From contig JAFDWS010000006.1 in assembly GCA_018268375.1 (NCBI GenBank), positions 291,062-355,061 of the forward strand: a stretch of DNA of 64,000 nucleotides. Reading direction: 5' to 3'. The DNA comes from Armatimonadota bacterium. GTDB taxonomy: Bacteria; Armatimonadota; Fimbriimonadia; Fimbriimonadales; Fimbriimonadaceae. The position numbers were made by a program, and so were the translations under genes. Under the pieces are notes generated by a model that was given only the letters and a program-made list of their open reading frames with translations, was not told where the DNA came from and ran no database searches. This document shows, one piece after another, positions 24,571 through 31,977 of this stretch (within the stretch, counting starts at the first letter, position 1; each line of letters starts with the position of its first letter).

Positions 24571-24583
24571 ATACCACGTCCTT

Positions 24584-25015
24584 CTATGTTTTTATATAGA
24601 TTTCCTCTATTTCGTCAGAAAACGAAGTCCGCTCCGCGATGACGACCAGCCGGTACGTCACGATGTAGCTCCCGTAGAGGGCCATGAACTCGGCGAGGAA
24701 CCCTTCGTCGGTCATCGAGATCGCATGGAAGGCCCGACTGGAACGGCCGCTAGCCTCGCGCCAAACCTTGATGAAGTCCTGCTGGACGTGCTCAGGAAGC
24801 CGCTTTGCCATCGAAACCACCCCGATCACGTCCACCATCGGGTGGTTACGGATGGAGACCTCCGCACGGCGCATATTGAAGTACGCCATGCGGCTCAAGC
24901 TCTTGACAAATGACTTCGACGCCTCCGACCGCTGCCAAATGTCGGCTAGCGCGTAGAGGCTCAGGTAGTCGCGGTAGTGCTTCTCAAACTGCCTATGGCT
25001 ACAACCCAGACTCAT
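24584..25015 (-). CDS. Small protein of unknown function, last gene of the E2 operon
   Basis: 143 residues, starting with an ATG that overlaps the end of the carrier-protein gene by 17 bases. Mostly alpha-helical and rich in Tyr, Met and Arg (HYRDYLSLYALADIW, FVKSLSRMAYFNMRRAEVS, VVSMAKRLPEHVQQDFIKVWREASG, ALYGSYIVTYRLVVIAERT). No signal peptide and no family recognised. Translational coupling suggests it is linked to the biotin/lipoyl carrier or amidotransferase, but nothing in the sequence gives the link. Confidence 0.65.
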   Translation of the reverse strand: MSLGCSHRQFEKHYRDYLSLYALADIWQRSEASKSFVKSLSRMAYFNMRRAEVSIRNHPMVDVIGVVSMAKRLPEHVQQDFIKVWREASGRSSRAFHAISMTDEGFLAEFMALYGSYIVTYRLVVIAERTSFSDEIEEIYIKT

Positions 25016-25445
25016 CCCGTTCCTCGACCTGGGCGAGAAGCTGGCCCTCTGTGACCTGGTCGCCCTTGGAGACGGGGATCTGCACGACCTCGCCAGCGAA
25101 AGGCGCTGACATCACGTGCTGCATCTTCATAGCCTCAAGGACCAGGAGCCTCTGACCAGCTTCTACCCGTTGTCCTTGTTCCACAAAAACCTCGACGATC
25201 TGACCCGGCATCGGTGCCACCGCGTCGCCGCCGGCTTGGTGCTTGGCAGCCTGCCGGGCGGTCGCCTTCTGAATTTCGAACGTGCGCCCAGCCAGGCTCA
25301 CGAGAACAGTATCGCCCCTCCGCACCGCAAGACCGCTGTGGGTTTGGCCCCCAACCGTCAGGAACAAGCGGTCACCAACGACCCGTACGCTGCTACCAGG
25401 GTCGAGGGCGACTTCGGTCTCCTCGCCGTTCACCAGGTACCGCAA
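24999..25445 (-). CDS. Biotin/lipoyl-attachment carrier protein (acyl-CoA or pyruvate carboxylase BCCP type)
   Basis: 148 residues. The C-terminal ~75 residues are the swinging-arm domain (VAPMPGQIVEVFVEQGQRVEAGQRLLVLEAMKM...APFAGEV). EAMKM is the biotin motif, with Lys107 as attachment site. The N-terminal ~70 residues are a small beta domain of the kind found before BCCP in propionyl/acetyl-CoA carboxylase alpha chains. No biotin carboxylase or carboxyltransferase is adjacent, so its partners must be encoded elsewhere. The gene overlaps both neighbours (16-17 bases), so it sits in one operon with the amidotransferase and E2. HMG-CoA lyase nearby suggests 3-methylcrotonyl-CoA carboxylase as one candidate complex. 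Confidence 0.87.
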   Translation of the reverse strand: MRYLVNGEETEVALDPGSSVRVVGDRLFLTVGGQTHSGLAVRRGDTVLVSLAGRTFEIQKATARQAAKHQAGGDAVAPMPGQIVEVFVEQGQRVEAGQRLLVLEAMKMQHVMSAPFAGEVVQIPVSKGDQVTEGQLLAQVEERDESGL

Positions 25446-26155
25446 GAGGCCTTGTTCTCCTTGTACTCAGTCGCCTTACGGACGAACTCATTGAAGAGCG
25501 AGCGGGAAGCAGGATCGGCAGGAGTGCGCTCGGGGTGCCATTGGATCCCGAGGATCCAACGCCCGTCCGTAGCCTCGATGGCCTCGACCGTCCCGTCCTC
25601 GGAGCGCGCGACGACCTTCAGGCCATCCCCGACTTGACCAACGGCTTGATGGTGGTAGCTCTTACCCTGGACTGACGTGCTACCAAGGGCGCTCGCTGTC
25701 GTCGACCCTGCGGCAACCGAATAGTCCTGCATCGTGCCCCCCGCGTGGCCGCCATGACCGACGACGTCTGGCACGTGCTGGACGAGGTCACCACCGTTGA
25801 CGACATTCAGGAACTGGCATCCGTAGCAGATCCCAAGCACCGGCATGTCCTTGGGAACGGCGTCATAGACCTTCTTCTCAGCCTCAAACCGCTCGGTGGA
25901 CTCCATTTTGGTCTCGGGATGGACGTCTTGACCGAAACGCGCCGGGTCAATGTCGTTCCCGCCGATGATCATCCAGCCATCGATCAAATCGAGCGACTCG
26001 CGTGGGTGAATGCCGTGCGGGATCAGCAAGGGGATCGCCCCTGCCTCGATGAGTCGGTCAACGTAAGGCTTACCGACGAAGAAGACTTCTCGCTCTTCCG
26101 GCATCACCGGATCCGGGCCGATGCTGCAAACAATGCCGATGACGGGCTTGCTCAT
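25430..26155 (-). CDS. Class I glutamine amidotransferase-like hydrolase (PuuD / peptidase C26 type)
   Basis: 241 residues. MSKPVIGIVCSIG opens the family; the first Met overlaps the E2 stop codon (ATGA). The triad is the Cys in VLGICYGCQFLNVVNGG and the His and Glu in LGIQWHPE. GGNDIDPARFGQ is the substrate-pocket region of gamma-glutamyl-gamma-aminobutyrate hydrolase-type enzymes. It probably cleaves a gamma-glutamyl amide in the cytoplasm; the exact substrate is unknown. Its location between E2 and a carrier protein is unusual and may reflect polyamine or amino-acid catabolism. Confidence 0.88.
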   Translation of the reverse strand: MSKPVIGIVCSIGPDPVMPEEREVFFVGKPYVDRLIEAGAIPLLIPHGIHPRESLDLIDGWMIIGGNDIDPARFGQDVHPETKMESTERFEAEKKVYDAVPKDMPVLGICYGCQFLNVVNGGDLVQHVPDVVGHGGHAGGTMQDYSVAAGSTTASALGSTSVQGKSYHHQAVGQVGDGLKVVARSEDGTVEAIEATDGRWILGIQWHPERTPADPASRSLFNEFVRKATEYKENKASCGTW

Positions 26156-27657
26156 GGCTGGATGAGGTCCCGGATGTTCTCGACGGCGGCCTTGATCGCG
26201 TTCTGGTAGTTGGCTGCGCCCACTCCATTGATCAACCGGTGGTCGAACGTGATACCCAGGTTCGCATACCGCTTCAGCTTGAGCTCGTTCGAGGTCTGGT
26301 CGAGCCCGTTGTACGGCTCCCCGAGGAACACGGTTGCGATCCCAGGGGGCACCACGACCGCGACCGCGTCGCGGATGCCAAAACTTTGCATGTTGGTCAG
26401 ACTCAGGGTCACGCTCTCGTTCGCTTGGTCCTTGCCCGAGCGGGCGAGGTCGATCTTCTCTCGGCAAGCGTCGGCGAAGGTGCGCCAGTCCATCAAGTCA
26501 GCGCCGTCCACAACCGCGATGACCAACTCGTCGCCCGGCAGGGCGACGGCAATGCCAAGGTGCATCTCGTCGTAAGTGCGGACGGTTCCGTCGCCGACAA
26601 CCGTCGATCGGAAACCCGGGTGCTCACGGCTCGACTTTGCCGCAGCGTAGGCGAACATGGTGAACGTGCTCGGCTGGAAGTCGCCACCCATCGATTTGAA
26701 CTCGGCGCGAAGTGTCTCGATCGGCCCCCAGTCCATCGCCACCGTCATCGTTCCCGGCACCGCCAGAGCATTGCCCCGCACCAGCCGCGACATGAGGTTG
26801 CGCTGTTTGGGGTTCATCGGCTGCTCGGAATAGCCCTTCCCTTCTGTGCGGACGGAAGCAGTCGCGGGAGCAGCCCCGCCCGAAAGGTGGGCGTCGATGT
26901 CTTCCGGCATCAGCTTGGTGCCCGAGGCGGAGATCGTCTCTATGTCTGCGTCCGTCAGTCCCTTGGACTTCGCGTAGGCACGTGTGCGGGGTGGTACGTC
27001 CATTCGGCGGCCCGATGAAGGCGCCGAAACGGCAGCAACGGTCGACACCGCTGGAGCCGCAACTTCGGTCGGCGCGGTCGCTTGGCTGCTTGTCGCAACG
27101 CCGCCAACGACCTCCATGACAGCGACCTCGGATCCGATCGGCAAAACCGTGTCCGGCTCGGCCAGCCACTTTAAGAGGGTGCCTTCCACCGGCGATTCGA
27201 CGTCCATGACCGCCTTGTCAGTCTCCATTTGATAGAGCGGCTCATCGCGCTTGACCTTCTCGCCAGGCTGCTTGAGGTAAGCGACCAGCCTCGCTTCCTG
27301 GAGCCCCTCTCCAATCTGCGGGATGGTGAGGGACATCGTGTTCGAGGCACTGGGGACGGGGGACTGTGGGCTCTTGGCCTCAGCGGCAGGCGGCGATGCA
27401 GGTGCGCTTGCTCCGTCGCTCACATCCATGACCAGCACTTCGGCTCCGATGGGAAGGATGGTGTCCGGCTCTGAGAGCCACTTGACGATGCGGCCCTCGT
27501 GGGGCGACTCCACGTCCATGACCGCCTTATCGGTCTCCATTTGATAGATCGGCTCGTCACGCTTGACGAAGTCGCCCGGTTGCTTGAGCATGGCCACGAG
27601 GCGCGCCTCTTGGAGGCCCTCGCCGATCTGGGGGATGCGGAGGGAGACTTCAGGCAT
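26152..27657 (-). CDS. Dihydrolipoamide acyltransferase (E2) with two lipoyl domains
   Basis: 501 residues from the ATG preceded by GAAGG (a GTG 21 bases upstream is less likely). Two near-identical lipoyl domains come first, each with PQIGEGLQEARLVA and QMETDKAVMDVESP; the lipoylated lysines are Lys44 and Lys148. Then an Ala/Pro/Thr linker, an E1/E3-binding domain (PPRTRAYAKSKGLTDADIE) and the catalytic domain (~280-501) with FDHRLINGVGA. The usual HRxxDG has Asn for Asp here. This is the core of a pyruvate, 2-oxoglutarate or branched-chain complex. E1 and E3 are not adjacent, so the substrate is undecided; HMG-CoA lyase nearby leans toward branched-chain acids. Confidence 0.9.
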   Translation of the reverse strand: MPEVSLRIPQIGEGLQEARLVAMLKQPGDFVKRDEPIYQMETDKAVMDVESPHEGRIVKWLSEPDTILPIGAEVLVMDVSDGASAPASPPAAEAKSPQSPVPSASNTMSLTIPQIGEGLQEARLVAYLKQPGEKVKRDEPLYQMETDKAVMDVESPVEGTLLKWLAEPDTVLPIGSEVAVMEVVGGVATSSQATAPTEVAAPAVSTVAAVSAPSSGRRMDVPPRTRAYAKSKGLTDADIETISASGTKLMPEDIDAHLSGGAAPATASVRTEGKGYSEQPMNPKQRNLMSRLVRGNALAVPGTMTVAMDWGPIETLRAEFKSMGGDFQPSTFTMFAYAAAKSSREHPGFRSTVVGDGTVRTYDEMHLGIAVALPGDELVIAVVDGADLMDWRTFADACREKIDLARSGKDQANESVTLSLTNMQSFGIRDAVAVVVPPGIATVFLGEPYNGLDQTSNELKLKRYANLGITFDHRLINGVGAANYQNAIKAAVENIRDLIQP

Positions 27658-27702
27658 GTGTGCCTTCAAGTTTGGCACAGGCTACGGAGATGCTCTATCT
27701 GG

Positions 27703-28311
27703 TCATGGGTTCCAAACGAGCTGCTTCTGGACATACGGGTTCGCCCGGAAGACATGGCCGTCCACATAGGACACGATGGGCGCTCCCTCGTGCCTCTTCA
27801 CCGCCAAGCACTCTGAACCTGCGAGCGGGCCCCGCAGGGAGTCGAACACGAGCGGCACTTTGTCCGGCTGGTTGACTTCTGTCGTCGGCCTCGATTGGAG
27901 CGCTTTGTTGACTGCATAGCTCACTGGACCGTCCGCATCGGGACATCGTGGCTTCCTTGGACTCAGTCTCTCCATCCAGTCCGGGTCGCTCAAGAACCGA
28001 TCGTTATTGTCCTCGGAATAGACCTCTTGGGCCATGGCGAGGTCTTTGACTTGGCTCAGGCACTGGTGAGAGTCCGCCACGATCACGTCGCAGAAAAGGT
28101 GCAACTGCGTCACGAAGAAGAAGGCTCCCGTTGCTATCGCCGTAACGACCGCCGTCCGCCGCCAAAGCAGCCATATGGGCGTCGAATCATGCCGCTTGGC
28201 CACCTGAGCGACAACGATGGCTATCAGCAACGCTGCGACAAAGGTGCCAAACACGTGGAGCGCCCACTCGTGGGTCAGCCTCGCCCCGATATGTTTGACA
28301 GCAGAGTTCAC
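27703..28311 (-). CDS. Membrane-anchored pseudopilin-like protein
   Basis: 202 residues, starting GTG with AGGG upstream. Two N-terminal transmembrane helices (LHVFGTFVAALLIAIVVAQVA and AVVTAIATGAFFFVTQLHLF) replace the usual prepilin leader. The extracellular part resembles the soluble domain of DUF1559/type II pseudopilin-like proteins: CLSQVKDLAMAQEVYSEDNNDRFLSD, CPDADGPVSYAVN, VFDSLRGPLAGSE and IVSYVDGHV. Function unknown. It is the first gene of a more AT-rich accessory block and points away from the others. Confidence 0.65.
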   Translation of the reverse strand: MNSAVKHIGARLTHEWALHVFGTFVAALLIAIVVAQVAKRHDSTPIWLLWRRTAVVTAIATGAFFFVTQLHLFCDVIVADSHQCLSQVKDLAMAQEVYSEDNNDRFLSDPDWMERLSPRKPRCPDADGPVSYAVNKALQSRPTTEVNQPDKVPLVFDSLRGPLAGSECLAVKRHEGAPIVSYVDGHVFRANPYVQKQLVWNP

Positions 28312-28557
28312 GATCGATCCCTGTCCGGATCAACACTACCTTCTCACCGCCGGTTCCAGGCGGCCGCATGGCGAGAATAACCGGCTTGGGAGCCAGGGCG
28401 TCCGATTGGTTTACCCAGGTGTCGCTTCAACGGCGCAGAGCAAGGGGCAGAGCACCTCAACCGGTCACGAGCGCACGGTAGACGCTAGGCCAGAACGACA
28501 ATTACGGCATCAAATTGGGACTTTAGGCCCCCCCCTATCAAGCGTTAACCTTATCTT
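28312..28557. other. Intergenic region between divergent accessory genes
   Basis: About 250 bases with an A/C-rich middle and a C-run (CCCCCCC near 28530). I find no RNA or repeat. It should contain the promoters of the two divergent genes. Confidence 0.4.
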
Positions 28558-29055
28558 ATGTTCATGGCGGTTCATGCCTGCCACATTCCTGCAATCCTTG
28601 CTGTTGCGGCATCCTCATGCGCAATTCTAGCGATCAGCATCGAATGTGGCCTAGCAACCACTCCAGCAAAGAGTGACGAAGGAGAGGCCACCACATTTCG
28701 CGCCTTACCTTTGGTCGGGCAACAGTTGCCCCACGAAATTAGCGGACTAAAACGAACAGCAGTTATCTGGTTGCCGGATTGTCATAGTTGTTCAGCGAAG
28801 CACCTGGATTTGAAGTCTTTCGCGAATGAGTGTAAGTTACCGTTGGTCCTCGTCGAATCTCCATCGTCGACAGCCTGGCCACAAGAAGAACTGCCGCAAC
28901 GAGCCAAGCTGGTCAAAGAACGAGCGCCTGACTTTGTCGCGGGTAGACCAATTTACGGACCCGTTGCGTGCATTGTCTCAGCCAGTGGATTTGTTGAGCA
29001 AGTAGAACCGAAGGTTGAGCGCATCGGCGACATTCTCGCGCCGGCTGGCTCATGA
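28558..29055 (+). CDS. Secreted thioredoxin-like protein (CHSC)
   Basis: 165 residues. N-terminal hydrophobic segment HIPAILAVAASSCAILAISIECG, either signal peptide or anchor. TAVIWLPDCHSCSAKHLDLKSFAN has a Cys-x-x-Cys after a beta strand, as in thioredoxin/TlpA-type proteins, followed by strand LPLVLVES and GPVACIVSASGFVEQV. The overall fold is therefore probably a divergent thioredoxin. Its stop overlaps the ATG of the next, prepilin-like gene, so it may help form disulfides in the secreted Cys-rich products of this operon; that is inference. Confidence 0.65.
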   Translation: MFMAVHACHIPAILAVAASSCAILAISIECGLATTPAKSDEGEATTFRALPLVGQQLPHEISGLKRTAVIWLPDCHSCSAKHLDLKSFANECKLPLVLVESPSSTAWPQEELPQRAKLVKERAPDFVAGRPIYGPVACIVSASGFVEQVEPKVERIGDILAPAGS

Positions 29056-29594
29056 AGAAGGCGTTTACTTTGACCGAGTGCCTTGTGTCCTTGGCGATCA
29101 TCCTCACGATCGCTGCCCTTCTGACACCAGTCGTGATCAACTCGAAGCGCGCGGGACAAGTAACCGTCTCAATTCAGCACCTGCGCCAGATTCACTTAGC
29201 CGTGAAACAATACCAGGTCGACTCCGGAGGCGACGGCAACTACGGGAGCCTTGAAGAAATGGGCCTGCCTCACGGCGAGTACGTCGCCCGAACCTTGCTA
29301 AACCAGCCCCTCAAACTTTGGCAGTCTGGGTGTGGCGTCCACCCTTCCGACCCTCACGCGCTCGTGCACCTGCAGTACTGGCCCGGCAATGGAGGTAAGC
29401 ACTGGATGGACAATGTCGTCTCCTGGCGAGAACAAATGATTTTGACGTTCGACCTGAACTGCTCTGACCACGACGTGAACTTTGAAAACACGATGCAGGC
29501 CAAGTATGGCATTGGTGTGCTGCTAGGCGGGAATGCCGTGAAACGCAGAAAGAGCGGCAGTTACGCCGATCCCGCATGGTGGGCCAAACCATGA
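29052..29594 (+). CDS. Type IV prepilin-like protein
   Basis: 180 residues. The leader MKKA followed by FTLTECLVSLAIILTIAALLTPVV is a prepilin peptidase site: Phe at +1, Glu at +5, and the long hydrophobic helix. The soluble part (HLRQIHLAVKQYQVDSGG..., GSLEEMGLP) resembles type II secretion pseudopilins of the GspG/DUF1559 sort. ATG overlaps the preceding stop (ATGA). It may form a minor pilin or a pseudopilus. No secretion ATPase or peptidase is nearby. Confidence 0.82.
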   Translation: MKKAFTLTECLVSLAIILTIAALLTPVVINSKRAGQVTVSIQHLRQIHLAVKQYQVDSGGDGNYGSLEEMGLPHGEYVARTLLNQPLKLWQSGCGVHPSDPHALVHLQYWPGNGGKHWMDNVVSWREQMILTFDLNCSDHDVNFENTMQAKYGIGVLLGGNAVKRRKSGSYADPAWWAKP

Positions 29595-29636
29595 TCCAGA
29601 TTTCCGAAACTGAAAACGCACTTTGGACTAACACAC

Positions 29637-29948
29637 ATGAAAAGAACCATCGCTACCGTGCTCACGGCCGTCGCCCTCATGGCCCCTGGAACCTTAAGCT
29701 CGCAGCAGTCCCACTGGTGTCAGCACTGCGACATCGAATCGATGGATTGCTCACTTTGGGGCTTGCCAATTCAGACCTGGCAGTTCTGTGGCTCCTTCAA
29801 ATTCGGAGACACCAGCACTGTGTGCATCAACTATTACACGCGGCAACGGTATTGCTATGATGTGCCTCAGAATCTTCGCACTGAGAAGACAAGCGATCCG
29901 AAGGATCCGGGGGATTGCGAAGATGGTGACGAATGCACGGCGCAATGA
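29637..29948 (+). CDS. Small secreted cysteine-rich protein
   Basis: 103 residues. Signal peptide KRTIATVLTAVALMAPGTLSSQ. The mature ~80 residues contain nine cysteines (HWCQHCDIESMDC, QFCGSF, TVCINY, YCYDV, GDCEDGDECTAQ), so several disulfides are likely. No family recognised. It follows the prepilin-like gene by ~40 bases in the same direction and could be a substrate or partner of the thioredoxin-like protein upstream. Confidence 0.6.
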   Translation: MKRTIATVLTAVALMAPGTLSSQQSHWCQHCDIESMDCSLWGLPIQTWQFCGSFKFGDTSTVCINYYTRQRYCYDVPQNLRTEKTSDPKDPGDCEDGDECTAQ

Positions 29949-29972
29949 AACTCCTCACAATGGTAGCTGTCG

Positions 29973-30611
29973 GTGAATAACCGACAAAAGAATCTCCTAC
30001 TGTGGGTTCTGGCTGTTGGCTGCCTGTCGACGGTCGCGTTTTTGTTGGCCACGCTTCTGAACCCCGAGACTCTTGAGTCGGTCGGTCGCAGAGCAGCCAA
30101 CTGCTATTTGAACGACGATGGAGGCTGCCTCTATTCACTCGCCTGCGAGGACGAGAAGGAACTCTTGGCTCTGTCTCCGTCAAAGGTTCAGGCTGTGCTT
30201 GACGAGTATACAAGGCCAGCCATGGGGCCCGTTGTGGCAATAGAAACGCACTATGAACCGATTTCGTCGTTTCAAGGACTAACCGTTTGTCGCTTGCGCC
30301 ATAAGAATCGCGAAGAGAGCACATTGACCTTTTCAACGATAAAGACTGACAAGGGAATTCGTTGTTGGAACGTCATGCGAGCCCTGGTCTTTGACGCTGG
30401 CCAGTTCAAACATCGACTCGAGACCGATGAAATTCCGATTAAGAGCGCGATGACGGCGCGCGCCATCTTGATGTATGAGAAGGATGGAGGCGTATTGGAT
30501 CGGCTCGGGCTGGCGGGAATCATCAAACGGCCCTCGGGCTTCGAATCTTGGCACGACGCGGCCGTCCGTCTCAGAAAGCGTTACGTCAAAGACCCGGAGC
30601 GCTCCCAATGA
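29973..30611 (+). CDS. Membrane-anchored protein of unknown function
   Basis: 212 residues starting GTG. One N-terminal transmembrane helix (NLLLWVLAVGCLSTVAFLLATLL) anchors a soluble domain with YLNDDGGCLYSLACEDEKELLALSPSKVQAVLDEY and a beta-rich middle (IETHYEPISSFQGLTVCRLRHK, TLTFSTIKTDKGIRCWNV). No family recognised. It is the last of four same-direction genes in the accessory block. Base composition is more AT-rich than the flanking housekeeping genes, hinting at separate origin. Confidence 0.65.
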   Translation: MNNRQKNLLLWVLAVGCLSTVAFLLATLLNPETLESVGRRAANCYLNDDGGCLYSLACEDEKELLALSPSKVQAVLDEYTRPAMGPVVAIETHYEPISSFQGLTVCRLRHKNREESTLTFSTIKTDKGIRCWNVMRALVFDAGQFKHRLETDEIPIKSAMTARAILMYEKDGGVLDRLGLAGIIKRPSGFESWHDAAVRLRKRYVKDPERSQ

Positions 30612-30842
30612 ACACGCCACACGAGCAGCACCCCAGGCGGTTCGTCGTGGCAGCAGGGGCTAGGCGGTCAGCGCTCTGACCTCGGCGCGGACCCTGTCGG
30701 GAATGGAGGGCCCGAAGTACAAAGATCCTGGCGAGCCGGCCCCGGCCCTCACGGGCCTGCTTCGGTATAATCGCGCCTCGGACTCCGGGTGACGCTTCCC
30801 TCTCTCCCGTTCCCGTAAATTCAATTTAGGATCAATTACGCC
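30612..30842. other. Intergenic region before rplK
   Basis: Contains the rplK promoter. A 23-codon ORF begins at 30608 (ATG AAC ACG...) but has no features. The minus strand encodes an isolated protein-like tail (GPSIPDRVRAEVRALTA) ending at 30660 that could be a gene remnant; support is weak. Confidence 0.35.
30766..30771 (+). promoter_or_regulatory. -10 box TATAAT of rplK
   Basis: A perfect TATAAT 71 bases before the rplK ATG. No good -35. The leader is unusually long for this region, leaving room for autogenous control. Confidence 0.55.
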
Positions 30843-31268
30843 ATGGCGAAGAAGATTTCCAGCGTCATCAAACTCAACATTGCGGCCGGCAAGGGAACCC
30901 CGGCTCCGCCCGTCGGCCCTGCCCTCGGCCAAGCCGGCATCAACATGATGGAGTTCCTCAAGAAGTTCAACGAAATGACCGCGCCGCAGATGGGTTACAC
31001 CATGCCGGTCGAGATCGTGGTCTTCGAAGACCGCTCCTACAGCTTCAAGGTCAAGCAGCCACTCATGACCGACCTCATCAAGAAGGCGATGGGCATCGAG
31101 AAGGGCAGCAGCAACCCCAGCAAGGAGTCGGCGGGCAAGCTCACCCGAGCGCAGGCTCTGACGGTCGTCAAGCAGAAGATCGCCGACCTCAACACCGATG
31201 ACGAAGAGCAAGCACTTCGCATCGTTGCCGGGTCGGCCAGGTCAATGGGCATCGACACCGACTTCTGA
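30843..31268 (+). CDS. rplK: Ribosomal protein L11
   Basis: 141 residues, full length. Motifs are KLNIAAGKGTPAPPVGPALGQAGINMMEF (N-terminal domain contacting the GTPase centre) and FEDRSYSFKVKQP, with the rRNA-binding C-terminal domain from ~70 on (LTRAQALTVVKQKIADLN, ARSMGIDTDF). It binds 23S rRNA helices 43/44. Unusually it is not followed by rplA, nor preceded by nusG; the neighbours are unrelated. rpmG at the right end of the window lies 33 kb away, so the usual secE-nusG-rplK-rplA cluster is split. Confidence 0.97.
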   Translation: MAKKISSVIKLNIAAGKGTPAPPVGPALGQAGINMMEFLKKFNEMTAPQMGYTMPVEIVVFEDRSYSFKVKQPLMTDLIKKAMGIEKGSSNPSKESAGKLTRAQALTVVKQKIADLNTDDEEQALRIVAGSARSMGIDTDF

Positions 31269-31362
31269 CCTCCCTTACAACGCATTAAAATGGCGGGAAC
31301 AAAGGTCCGTACGGGCACGTATGGGCCTTCTGAAACCGTCCATTCTTCCAAGAGTCTAATAG

Positions 31363-31941
31363 GTGGCAGTGTCATTTCGTCTGTTTGGTTTAGTCTTGGC
31401 TACCCTCTGCGTGTCCTCGGCTTTCGCCGGGCCTGACACGGAGTCGTTTGGGCCCGCCCAGGTGGCGGCGGACGCCATCCGTGCCGCGGCAAAGGCTGAT
31501 ATCGCTTTCCTGCCCGCCGGCGTGCTCAAGGCGAACTTCAAGGGCGGCGACCTCGCTGGACTCCTGCAGTTCCCAACCGACGAGGTCGCGGTGGTTCAAT
31601 TGACCGGCGCCCAGGTTCGGCAGGCTCTCGAGAAGTCCGTCGCGATTTATCCTTCCCCCAATCCAGGGTTCCTTCAGCTTTCTGGCATCAACGCCACCTT
31701 CTCGAAGAGCGAGGATCCGAACAAGCGCGTCGTTTCTGCAACGTTATTCGGAGCGAACCTCGACGACAGCAAGAAGTACCGCGTCGCCATGCCAGGCTCC
31801 CTTGCGCGTGGTGGACTCGGCTATTTCACGGTCTGGAAGGAAACCCAGATCATTGAGATGCTCAAAGGCCAAAACCTTGAGACAGTGCTCAAGGGCAAGT
31901 CTGGGACGGACAACCAGCCCCGCTGGAAAATCGCCGACTGA
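31363..31941 (+). CDS. Secreted protein with a lone 5'-nucleotidase C-terminal domain
   Basis: 192 residues from GTG. Signal peptide FRLFGLVLATLCVSSAFAG. The remainder matches the C-terminal substrate-binding domain of 5'-nucleotidases: AADAIRAAAKADIAFLPAGVLKANF, GDLAGLLQFPTDEVAVVQLTGAQVRQALEKSV, FLQLSGINATFSKS and DDSKKYRVAMPGSLARGGLGYF. The metallophosphatase domain that normally precedes it is absent, and upstream sequence does not encode it. It could be a truncated form or a binding-only protein. Confidence 0.82.
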   Translation: MAVSFRLFGLVLATLCVSSAFAGPDTESFGPAQVAADAIRAAAKADIAFLPAGVLKANFKGGDLAGLLQFPTDEVAVVQLTGAQVRQALEKSVAIYPSPNPGFLQLSGINATFSKSEDPNKRVVSATLFGANLDDSKKYRVAMPGSLARGGLGYFTVWKETQIIEMLKGQNLETVLKGKSGTDNQPRWKIAD

Positions 31942-31977
31942 CCGGATTGAGCGGAGCGAGTACACTCGCTTTGCCCC

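Noticed and set aside
24371..24913. Plus-strand ORF across the terminator
   Set aside because: It crosses a strong terminator hairpin and the antisense of the small operon protein, with no motif.
28530..28540. C-run as possible phase-variation tract
   Set aside because: Short and intergenic, not placed against a promoter in a recognisable way.
30608..30679. 23-codon ORF after the accessory block
   Set aside because: No ribosome site, no motif, no neighbour support.
30660..31211. Minus-strand ORF ending GPSIPDRVRAEVRALTA
   Set aside because: Mostly antisense to rplK. The last ~20 codons look protein-like and may be a remnant, but the evidence is too thin for a pseudogene call.
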